DNA of 45,488 nt from the NCBI RefSeq assembly GCF_005402965.1, contig NZ_BJCF01000039.1, positions 1 to 45,488 of the forward strand, given 5' to 3'. Positions 10,601 to 17,621 of this stretch are shown here, in pieces. Positions within the stretch are counted from its first letter, which is position 1. Each line of letters opens with the position of its first letter. This DNA comes from Dolichospermum planctonicum (GTDB lineage Bacteria; Cyanobacteriota; Cyanobacteriia; Cyanobacteriales; Nostocaceae). The translations under genes and the position numbers were made by a program. The notes below the pieces were generated by a model. It saw only the letters and a program-made list of their open reading frames with translations. It made no database searches and was not told where the DNA came from.

Positions 10601-13600
10601 ATGGAAAATTAGCTCTTAATTTATCAGAGCAGTTTGATAATCAAGTGATCAGGTTCAGAATTTTAATGTTATGGTATTCTCATATTATTTATTGGAAACA
10701 GCATTTTCGAGGATCTATAGTTCCTTTACAAGAGATTGCTGAATATGGCTGGAAAATAGGTGAAACAGACTTTTTAGGTTTTGCTTATACGTTTAATATG
10801 TTCATGATGTTATTTGCTGGGGAAAATTTAATAACTGTATCTGAATATCTAGAAAATTGTGCTGCTTTAATCTCTCATAGAAAACTCGATTGGCATACTC
10901 AAAATATCAAAACTTGGCAACAAATAATATTTAATTTGCAAGCAATAAATCAGGATAAATGCCAATTTAATGGTGATTTTTTTACTGAGGACTTGTTTCT
11001 ATTTTTAGTTAATAATAAAAATTATCACTCTCTCTTTGGATTTTATCTAACTAAAACCATGCAATTTTATTTGTTTAAAGAATACAAAAAAGCTCTTGAT
11101 AATGCTATTTTTGCTAAACAATATATAATATCTGTGCCAGGACAAATTACTGTCAGCCAACATAATTTTTACTATTCTTTGTCTCTTTTGGCTGCATATA
11201 ATTATCAGTCTGAACATGAACAACTGGAGTCCATGAAACAAGTTTTAGCAAATCAGCAAAAGATGCAGTATTGGGCTGTTAATGCACCAATGAATTATCA
11301 ACATAAATATGACCTGATAGAGGCTGAAAAAGCTAGAGTTTTAGGGCAAATGCTTTTAGCAATGGAATATTATGACCGATCTATTCAAGGTGCAAATAAT
11401 TATGAATATCTTCATGAAGAAGCTTTAGCTTATGAATTAGCGGCAGAGTTTTATTTATCTTTAGGTAGAAATGAAATTGCTTCATTATATATGACAAAAG
11501 CATATTATGGCTATTTACGCTGGGGAGGAAAAGCTAAGGTAGACCATTTAGAAAAATCCTATCCCCAATTACTTGCTAAGACTCTACAAGCAGGAAAAAA
11601 ACCTGTATCAATGATGATTTCTAAAAATAATAGTATTTCGGAGGCTATTGATTTGAAAACAGTTATAAAATTCTCTCAAGTAATTGCTAGTGAAATCCAC
11701 ATAGATAAATTGCTATCAACATTAATGCAAGTGATGATGGAAAATAGCGGTGCAAGTAAATCTGTTTTAATTCTAGTTAAAAATAATCATCTATTTGTGG
11801 AAGCCATAAAAATAGATAATGCAAATGTTATCCAAGAATCAACCCCGGTGAATTTAAGTAAAGATATTCCTATCAATGTGATTAATTATGTTTATAATAC
11901 GGCGAAAATATTCGTAACCGATGATATTAAAACTAATCTGTTAATAGCTGCTGATTCTTATATTGTCTCCCAGCAACCTAAAAGTTTGTTATGTCTTCCT
12001 ATTATTCACAAAGGTAAATTTATGGGTATTTTATATTTAGAAAATCAGCTAACTGTAGGGGCATTTACATATAATAAAATTGAAGTTTTGAATTTGTTAA
12101 TGACCCAAACTGCTATTTCCCTAGAAAATGCTCAGTTATATACTAATTTATCAGAACAAGCAGACAGCCTCAAACAAGCTAATCAACAATTAGAAGAATA
12201 TGCTATGACTCTCAAAATCACTAATCGTTTGCAAAAGTTAGCTGATTTATCTCTGACTATTAATTCAACACTATCAACTCATAATATACTGCAATTGGTT
12301 ACACAGCAAGCTGCGGAAATTATCGGAGCGCACCAATCAATCATTAGTATTAAAATAGATGAAAGTTGCACAAAAGCAGTTCATACAGTTCATCTTGCAG
12401 ATAAATATGAACAGTGGCGGGAAAATTATGAAAAGTTTGATGAATCTGATTTTTATAGGTTAGGTTGTCAAATCCAAAATTCAATACGAATGACTCAGAC
12501 TGAACTAGAAGCACATCCAGCCGCAATTAATAACATTAATAACAATTTACCCCTGCGCGGTTGGCTGGTAGCACCACTGATTGATATTAAAGGTAAACAC
12601 ATTGGTTTTATGCACCTTTCTGATAAATATGAAGGTGATTTTACAGAAGATGATGAAGCTATTTTAGTGCAGTTAGCGCAAATGCTATTATTAGCAATGA
12701 ATAATGCCCATCTTTACGAGGAATCTCAACGAGTTAATCGCATTAAAGATGAGTTTTTAGCCATACTTTCTCATGAATTAAGATCGCCTCTGACTTCTAT
12801 AATTGGTTGGTCACAAATGCTGCAATCTGGGAAATTAAGTCCCGAAAAAACAGCACTGGCTTTAGAAACTATTGAACGCAACGCCAAATCACAAACCCAA
12901 TTAATTGAAGATGTAGTAGATATTTCTCGAATGGTTCGAGGTAATGTCAGCCTCAATATTCACCCAGTCAACTTAGTATCACCAATTGAAACCGCAATTA
13001 ATACTATGTATTTAGCTGCCAAAGCTAAGTCAATTAAAATATTGCTGACAATTGCATCTCATAATGTGATGGTATTAGGTGATCCAATTCGTTTACAACA
13101 AATTGTCTGGAATTTGCTCACTAATGCGATTAAGTTTACATCCCCCGGAGGACAAGTTGAAATCAGACTAAACACAGTAGGCTCAGAAGCACAAATTCAA
13201 GTAATTGATACAGGATCTGGTATTAGTCCTGATTTTATGCCCTATATTTTCGACTATTTTCGTCAAGCTGATGCTTCCAATACCCGAAATTATGGCGGAC
13301 TGGGACTAGGTTTAGCAATTGTCCGTCACTTGGTAGAATTGCACGGGGGAAATATTTGGGCTAAAAGTTTAGGTAAGGGACAGGGAGCAACTTTTACAGT
13401 TAGAATACCATTACTCCAGTCACAGCCAGAGCTAAACCCCTTGAGCAAGTCGCTCAACAATTCCCCACATTCAACTATTGATGGTGTAAAAGTCTTAGTT
13501 GTTGATGATAATATTGATGTCCGTGAGTTTTTGGTTTTTGCCTTGGAAGAGTATGGAGCAGTAGTCATGACTGCGGATTCTGTTAGGGAAGCATTAAAAT

Positions 13601-13848
13601 GTCTCCAACAGTTTCCAGCAGATATCTTAATCACTGATATTGGGATGCCCGAGGAAAATGGCTATAGTTTACTAAACCAAATCAGGTCTTTAGAATCCAC
13701 CCAGAAAAGACAAATTCCAGCGATCGCACTCACAGGTTATACTGCAAATGAAGTCATCAATCAAGTATTAAACGCTGGTTTTCAAAAGTATCTTCCTAAA
13801 CCCATAGATGTATTTGAATTAATTACAGCTATTTCCGAACTGATCTAA
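7681..13848 (+). CDS. HstK-like hybrid: Ser/Thr kinase, AAA ATPase, GAF domains, histidine kinase, receiver
   Basis: This 2055-residue signalling protein combines two kinase chemistries. Residues about 10-285 are a Hanks-type kinase with Lys43 in VVIKF and the catalytic loop HKDIKTAN (Asp143). The DFG position reads DFS (162-164) and the glycine loop is weak. An AAA/NACHT-like ATPase follows, with GYSGIGKT at 343-350 and Walker B FLDD at 471-474. A long helical region with TPR-like character runs from about 620 to 1310. Two GAF-type sensor regions lie at about 1320-1490 and 1515-1680. The histidine kinase has its phospho-acceptor in SHELRSP (His1698), N-box Asn1811/Asn1815 and DTGSG near 1843. 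The C-terminal receiver has Asp1942/Asp1943, phospho-acceptor Asp1986 and Lys2040. The architecture is that of the multi-sensor hybrid kinases common in Nostocales. ATG codons at 7696 and 7702 are alternative starts. Ligand and targets are unknown. Confidence 0.9.
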   Translation: MGLWDMQMVKLTGYKIVEKIYSSSETLVFRCIREKDQISVVIKFLRQEYPKFEKLVQFRNEYTIIKNLNIAGIIKTYGLENYENGYALVMEDFGGVSLQEKIKEWGAGGMGNSAVGLKEFFTIALQIVSILQELHHQRVIHKDIKTANILIKPSTLEVKLIDFSIACLLKRETQTLASPNVLEGTLSYLSPEQTGRINRLVDYRTDFYSLGVTFFELLTGELPFASNEPIELIHYHIAKQPPLLHDIHSHIPPILSAIIHKLMAKNAEYRYQSAHGIKYDLEMCIKAGEETGNIQTFELGKRDISDRLTIPEKLYGREVEVKTLLTAFERICANNKEMLLVVGYSGIGKTAVVNEVHKPIVCARGYFIKGKFDQFQRNIPFFAFIQAFRNLIDQLLTESDTQLQKWKTKILSALGENAQVIIAVIPELEQIIGKQPPVPELSTMATENRFNLLFEKFIHVFTTQKHPLVIFLDDLQWVDLASLKLMQLLMTTNEISYLLLIGAYRDNEVSATHPLILTIENIRKTVSIINTITLNSLNQSDLNQLIADTLNCPTTVALPFTQLVYLKTQGNPFFSHQFIKSLYEDGLIRFNFDCHYWQCDIAQIQALAITNDVVEFIALQLQKLPESTQSVLKLAACIGNQFNLDTLAKINEKSQIETAVDLWKALLEEFIIPTTKIYNFFQSDLLNNQQLSAVHNYEEQKFSYRFLHDRVQQAAYALIPDQEKQSTHLKVGQLLLKNTSEKDIEENIFEIVNQLNIGMDLITIQSEKYAVAQLNLIAGSKAKLATAYDAAFRYLKKGLSLLAADSWQHEYNLTLNLYIEAVEAAYLNIHPEQAITYIEIVRKNAISVLDEVKVYKKQMLMHDMELTFDTGLKLLEKLEVTVEEVPLINVNVEDLIHLPKMTDPYKLAAMGILMGIGFIAYFSHQALEMELPIILTIINLAIKYGNCVESVYIYVCYGLIVCDRFSDINTGYSYGKLALNLSEQFDNQVIRFRILMLWYSHIIYWKQHFRGSIVPLQEIAEYGWKIGETDFLGFAYTFNMFMMLFAGENLITVSEYLENCAALISHRKLDWHTQNIKTWQQIIFNLQAINQDKCQFNGDFFTEDLFLFLVNNKNYHSLFGFYLTKTMQFYLFKEYKKALDNAIFAKQYIISVPGQITVSQHNFYYSLSLLAAYNYQSEHEQLESMKQVLANQQKMQYWAVNAPMNYQHKYDLIEAEKARVLGQMLLAMEYYDRSIQGANNYEYLHEEALAYELAAEFYLSLGRNEIASLYMTKAYYGYLRWGGKAKVDHLEKSYPQLLAKTLQAGKKPVSMMISKNNSISEAIDLKTVIKFSQVIASEIHIDKLLSTLMQVMMENSGASKSVLILVKNNHLFVEAIKIDNANVIQESTPVNLSKDIPINVINYVYNTAKIFVTDDIKTNLLIAADSYIVSQQPKSLLCLPIIHKGKFMGILYLENQLTVGAFTYNKIEVLNLLMTQTAISLENAQLYTNLSEQADSLKQANQQLEEYAMTLKITNRLQKLADLSLTINSTLSTHNILQLVTQQAAEIIGAHQSIISIKIDESCTKAVHTVHLADKYEQWRENYEKFDESDFYRLGCQIQNSIRMTQTELEAHPAAINNINNNLPLRGWLVAPLIDIKGKHIGFMHLSDKYEGDFTEDDEAILVQLAQMLLLAMNNAHLYEESQRVNRIKDEFLAILSHELRSPLTSIIGWSQMLQSGKLSPEKTALALETIERNAKSQTQLIEDVVDISRMVRGNVSLNIHPVNLVSPIETAINTMYLAAKAKSIKILLTIASHNVMVLGDPIRLQQIVWNLLTNAIKFTSPGGQVEIRLNTVGSEAQIQVIDTGSGISPDFMPYIFDYFRQADASNTRNYGGLGLGLAIVRHLVELHGGNIWAKSLGKGQGATFTVRIPLLQSQPELNPLSKSLNNSPHSTIDGVKVLVVDDNIDVREFLVFALEEYGAVVMTADSVREALKCLQQFPADILITDIGMPEENGYSLLNQIRSLESTQKRQIPAIALTGYTANEVINQVLNAGFQKYLPKPIDVFELITAISELI

Positions 13849-13873
13849 CTGACAAGAATGTCACGATTTATGG

Positions 13874-13913
13874 TAAAAAAAGATAGGTCAGCTATTCTCA
13901 ATAAGACCTATCT
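13874..13913 (-). terminator. Rho-independent terminator for sodB
   Basis: Perfect 9-bp arms AGATAGGTC (13881-13889) and GACCTATCT (13905-13913) are followed, on the minus strand, by a run of seven T (A at 13874-13880). It lies between convergent genes and may also stop the kinase transcript. Confidence 0.75.
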
Positions 13914-14029
13914 AATGATAATGATACTTTTACAACTGCAAGTCAATGAGGTACCTGTCTGAGCCACAAAGCTTTGCACAAACAAGGGTTTTACTGCTAA
14001 CTGCTGAAAGCTGCTGTATCAATTAAAAT

Positions 14030-14629
14030 CTAAGCAGCAAAATTTGCAGCGACAAAATCCCAGTTCACCAAATTATCTAGGAAATTCTTGATGAATGCAG
14101 GACGAGCATTTTTGAAATCAATGTAATATGCGTGTTCCCAAACGTCAATGGTCAAAAGCGCTTTTTTACCATGAGCGAGGGGGTTTTCGGCGTTTGGTGT
14201 TTTCATGATTTTTAGTGTACCATGATCATCAATTAACCAAGCCCAACCACTACCAAATTGAGTAGCAGCAGCGGTAGAAAATTCTTCTTTGAATTTGTCA
14301 AAGCTACCAAAATCCTGTGCAATTTTAGCAGCTAATGCGCCTGTAGGAGCGCCACCACCTGCGGGTTTTAAGCAATTCCAGAAAAAAGAGTGATTCCAAA
14401 CTTGAGCCGCGTTGTTGAAGATTCCAGCCTTAGCAGAGTCACCAAAAGCGATTTGAATTACTTCTTCCAAAGACTTGTGAGCTAATTCTGTACCATCAAC
14501 TAGCTTGTTCAAATTATCTACATAAGCTTTATGATGTTTACCATAATGGTACTCAAAGGTTTCAGCTTTCATGCCGTAAGACTCTAAAGCATCAGAAGCA
14601 AAAGGTAAGGGGGGTTGTGTAAATGTCAT
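14030..14629 (-). CDS. sodB: Superoxide dismutase [Fe]
   Basis: The enzyme dismutates superoxide to oxygen and hydrogen peroxide in the cytoplasm. The 199-residue length is standard. The four metal ligands are in place: His28 (YHYGKHH region), His80 (WNHSFFW), Asp162 and His166 (DVWEHAYY). Gln76 in AAQVWNH and the overall signature point to the iron rather than manganese type. No signal peptide is present. It is a single-gene unit with a strong terminator at 13874-13913. Upstream DNA to 14887 holds no other gene. Confidence 0.96.
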   Translation of the reverse strand: MTFTQPPLPFASDALESYGMKAETFEYHYGKHHKAYVDNLNKLVDGTELAHKSLEEVIQIAFGDSAKAGIFNNAAQVWNHSFFWNCLKPAGGGAPTGALAAKIAQDFGSFDKFKEEFSTAAATQFGSGWAWLIDDHGTLKIMKTPNAENPLAHGKKALLTIDVWEHAYYIDFKNARPAFIKNFLDNLVNWDFVAANFAA

Positions 14630-14887
14630 GTTGTGAAATCCTCTCTTTACTGTTGTCTTGTTAAAAGCTATGAAAGAAGCTTCGGAAATTACAGGTTTTG
14701 TATGGTCTTGTTTTATATCCTCAAGGTCGGCACATAAAACTTAACATTGTTATTCTACTACTAAAGTGAAAATTTCCACGAATTAGCGAGGATTTACTTT
14801 TATCTACTCAATTATTGTACCAAAGTGTTATAGAAACTGCTGTAAATGAGCCTCAAACCCTTGTAGACTGGTAAAAATCGCTCCTTT

Positions 14888-15310
14888 TTAGTTGCTATTG
14901 CCGGTTTCATCTACATTTCGGTTCAATGTCTCATAAATACTAGATAGTAATTTTTCTAACACCATTGCTCTAAATTCTTCATTATTCATCACCTCCATAA
15001 ATATTTTTTCATTCCCGTCCATGCGTTCAATAAAGAGGTTTTCTAGATGCTTTTCTAGCACAGGAGCAAAGTTTTCTTTAGTGTTGACTTGAGCAGCTTT
15101 TTTGATAGAATCATTAGCGATCGCTGTTTCGGTAATTTTTTCAAAAAACAGTTGATCTGCTAAGGTAAAATCTGTACCAAATCTTTCATTTAAGGAGTTA
15201 ATTAGTTGGGATAGATGATCTAAAACAACCCCCTTATTACCAGCTTTTACAGGGCTGTTAGGAACATCTTGTTTTAGTTCCACCCATTGGAATAAGGTGG
15301 CTGTTGTCAT
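14888..15310 (-). CDS. Chimeric ORF: DUF4926-like N-terminus joined to HsdR-like C-terminus
   Basis: The 140-residue product has two parts. Residues 1 to about 29 (LFQWVELKQDVP, then KAGNKGVV) resemble the start of DUF4926 proteins. From about residue 30 on, the sequence reads like the extreme C-terminus of type I restriction HsdR subunits: SQLINSLNERFGTDF, ADQLFFE, then LENLFIERMDGNEKIF. The helicase and nuclease parts of HsdR are absent, so no restriction activity is expected. The start ATG at 15308-15310 has GGAG upstream inside the tail of the preceding DUF6883-like pseudogene, as expected for a former coupled gene pair. Assignments are from memory of family patterns. The ORF is intact, so expression of a novel small protein is possible, but it may be debris. 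Confidence 0.6.
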   Translation of the reverse strand: MTTATLFQWVELKQDVPNSPVKAGNKGVVLDHLSQLINSLNERFGTDFTLADQLFFEKITETAIANDSIKKAAQVNTKENFAPVLEKHLENLFIERMDGNEKIFMEVMNNEEFRAMVLEKLLSSIYETLNRNVDETGNSN

Positions 15311-15313
15311 CTT

Positions 15314-15648
15314 TTAATTCTCCTTTGATCTATCAGGTTTTAAAGTTATAAATCTTCATACTTCTGTTCCTTCATCCTGTTGCCAGATAGTGATAACCTA
15401 AGTAAGCGGCCATTTGGACCACGGCATTGACTTTTAACAGTAAACTGAGATCCATAACCAGTTGGGGTAACATCTGAAATTTCAGAACCTTTCACAGCTT
15501 TTATTAGATCGTTTTTGAGAACTTCCCAGTTATCTAAGTTATATCCGGCTCAAGCCAAATATCCTGATTTATCACTTTTAGGCTGATACACCAGTAAGTA
15601 TTTGGTGATCTTAGCATCCTGAATTACTAAATTCGATGGCATTGTCAT
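15314..15648 (-). pseudogene. DUF6883-like gene with stops and a frameshift
   Basis: Read on the minus strand from ATG at 15648, the product begins MTMPSNLVIQDAKITKYLL and continues YQPKSDKSGYLA before an in-frame TGA at 15550-15552. Beyond it the frame continues with AGYNLDNWEVLKNDL and later RGPNGRLLR. It then needs a frameshift near 15405 to read VITIWQQDEGTEV. A second TGA at 15356-15358 sits where Trp is usual, and the tail is RFITLKPDRSKEN. The pattern fits DUF6883 proteins, which in cyanobacteria often precede DUF4926 genes, as here. Three lesions make it a pseudogene. Function of the family is unknown. Confidence 0.72.
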
Positions 15649-15749
15649 CACACTTATGTATAATAAATTTATATTTACTACAAAGATAGTAAACTAAGTA
15701 TGAATATTCTGGGCAACTTAAATGAAGCTCAAATTAGCATTAAATAAGC

Positions 15750-15776
15750 AAAAAGGGCATCCATTTAGGATACCCC
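15750..15776 (-). terminator. Terminator downstream of chlB
   Basis: On the minus strand GGGTATCC pairs with GGATGCCC (one G-T wobble, loop TAAAT), followed by five T. It lies 29 bases after the chlB stop. Confidence 0.75.
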
Positions 15777-15804
15777 TTAATCTTATTAATCAACCACGGA
15801 AACC

Positions 15805-17331
15805 CTATGCTCCTACAGACTCCTTCGCAGCATACAAAACCTCAGCGGAGATATCCTTAAACCCACGTTCACGGGCAAACTTTTCCGTATTTCGCTTCAC
15901 TTTCCCGCGCACAAAACCAGGAATCTTATTCAATTCTGCTTGTCCATCTTTTGTCCAATTCAAACCAGATTCTGCGGAAATTCCTTTGGTAATTACTTCC
16001 TTTGTATCGTGTCCACCAAATATCTCTAAAAGGTGATCTTCCATTCCCAAAGTGAAGGAATTGTAGATTAAATCTGTGATTTGATTTGTACCTTCATAAC
16101 CCATAAATGGTTTGTAACCAATGGGGAAATTCTGCACGTGAATTGGTGCTGCAATCACACCGCAAGGAATATCCAAACGTTTACCAACGTGACGTTCCAT
16201 CTGTGTACCAAAGATAGCAGCAGGTTCAACACGAGCGATCGCATCCCCAATTTCACCATGATCATCTGTAATTAATACTTCATCGCAATATTCGCTCACC
16301 TGTTCTCTAAACCAGTCAGCATCATATTTGCAATAAGTACCCGCCCAAACCACATGAATCCCCATTTCCCGCGAGAGAATCTTTGTTAAAGCCGCTGCAT
16401 GAGTATTATCACCGAAAACCACCGCTTTCTTCCCAGTCAAGTTCTGACAGTCAATAGAACGGGAAAACCAAGCCGCTTGGGATACATGAAGAGTTTGTTC
16501 ATTGATGAAGTCTTCATAATTCACCTCAGCACCTTGGGCGTTAATTACCTGCTGAATTTTACGTATACATCTAGCAGTTTCTACAACACCCATGGGCGTA
16601 ATATCTACGTAAGGTGTCCCGAATTGTTCTTCTAGATATTTAGCCGTTGTTAACCCCAGTTCCCGATAAGGAACTAAGTTAAACCAAGCTTGGGGCATAT
16701 TTTTCAACTCGTGAACCGAAGCACCTTCAGGAATGACAATATTGACCTCAATTCCCAAATCAGCCATTAACCGTTTAAGTTCGGTACAGTCGTGGTTATT
16801 GTGGAAACCAAGGGTAGAAACGCCGATAATATTAACCGAGGGTTTAGCGGTTTTCTGTGTTGATAATTCCCCCCGCTTCCGGGCTTTGTCAATGTAATAT
16901 TGGACAATTTGTTGTAAAGTCCGGTCTGCGGCTTGTAGTTCATTGTAGCGGTAATGGTTTACGTCCGCCAGCATTACGTCCCCTTTTGCTTCCAACTGCG
17001 CCCGTTCCACAAAGTTGTGTAAGTCCTCTTGCAAAATACTGGAAGTGCAGGTAGGAGTTAAGATAATTAAATCGGGGTGTTCTTCCGCATCTTTGCGGGT
17101 GATATTGTCTACTACCTTTTCTTGAGAACCACGGGCTAAAACGTTTCTATCAACGACGCTGGTTGTCACTGGAGTGAAATCTCTCTCCCGCGATAGCATG
17201 GAACGCATGACGTTAAAGTAGTCATCACCCAGGGGTGCGTGCATTATTGCATGAACATTTTTAAAAGAACTAGCAATCCGCAAAGTACCAATGTGGGCTG
17301 GTCCTGCATACATCCAGTAAGCTAATTTCAT
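15805..17331 (-). CDS. chlB: Light-independent protochlorophyllide reductase subunit B (ChlB)
   Basis: ChlB pairs with ChlN in the nitrogenase-like catalytic component that reduces protochlorophyllide in the dark; ChlL supplies electrons. The 508-residue length is typical. Asp36 in APLGDDYF corresponds to the unusual aspartate ligand of the NB [4Fe-4S] cluster, and Cys95 in TPTCTSS is also in the expected place. The C-terminal part ends in the usual helical tail ([21 protein letters not shown]). The ATG at 17331 is preceded by GGGAG at a suitable distance. chlL and chlN are not in the window, so the gene is separate from its partners. Confidence 0.97.
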   Translation of the reverse strand: MKLAYWMYAGPAHIGTLRIASSFKNVHAIMHAPLGDDYFNVMRSMLSRERDFTPVTTSVVDRNVLARGSQEKVVDNITRKDAEEHPDLIILTPTCTSSILQEDLHNFVERAQLEAKGDVMLADVNHYRYNELQAADRTLQQIVQYYIDKARKRGELSTQKTAKPSVNIIGVSTLGFHNNHDCTELKRLMADLGIEVNIVIPEGASVHELKNMPQAWFNLVPYRELGLTTAKYLEEQFGTPYVDITPMGVVETARCIRKIQQVINAQGAEVNYEDFINEQTLHVSQAAWFSRSIDCQNLTGKKAVVFGDNTHAAALTKILSREMGIHVVWAGTYCKYDADWFREQVSEYCDEVLITDDHGEIGDAIARVEPAAIFGTQMERHVGKRLDIPCGVIAAPIHVQNFPIGYKPFMGYEGTNQITDLIYNSFTLGMEDHLLEIFGGHDTKEVITKGISAESGLNWTKDGQAELNKIPGFVRGKVKRNTEKFARERGFKDISAEVLYAAKESVGA

Positions 17332-17492
17332 CCGGTCTTCTCCCTTTGCAACTTAAATAACTATAAGTGCTTGATTATTAAATCGCTTCTGATTTTCTCA
17401 AATCTATTGGCTATGAACAAATAAGGTTTGTTACGGGGTTATTTGCTGTGAGAGATGCTAAAACCTAGTTACTGACTGGGTTATGGTCCCTA

Positions 17493-17520
17493 ACTTAAAC
17501 AATATTTATGTTGTTTAAGT
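17493..17520. repeat. Perfect inverted repeat upstream of chlB
   Basis: ACTTAAACAA (17493-17502) and TTGTTTAAGT (17511-17520) form a 10-bp palindrome with an 8-base spacer. It sits between the stop of the upstream restriction gene and the chlB start. It could terminate the former or serve as an operator for the latter; the sequence alone does not decide. Confidence 0.5.
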
Positions 17521-17621
17521 AAATAAATCTTAATAATTTTTAGGGATATTTGTACTAAAACTAACAAAAATCATTTATATACTTACTTTCAATCATTGAT
17601 AGAATTAGTACCGCCAAAATA

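Noticed and set aside
15722-16036. 104-codon plus-strand ORF at the chlB 3' end
   Set aside because: It is antisense to conserved ChlB sequence and crosses the chlB terminator.
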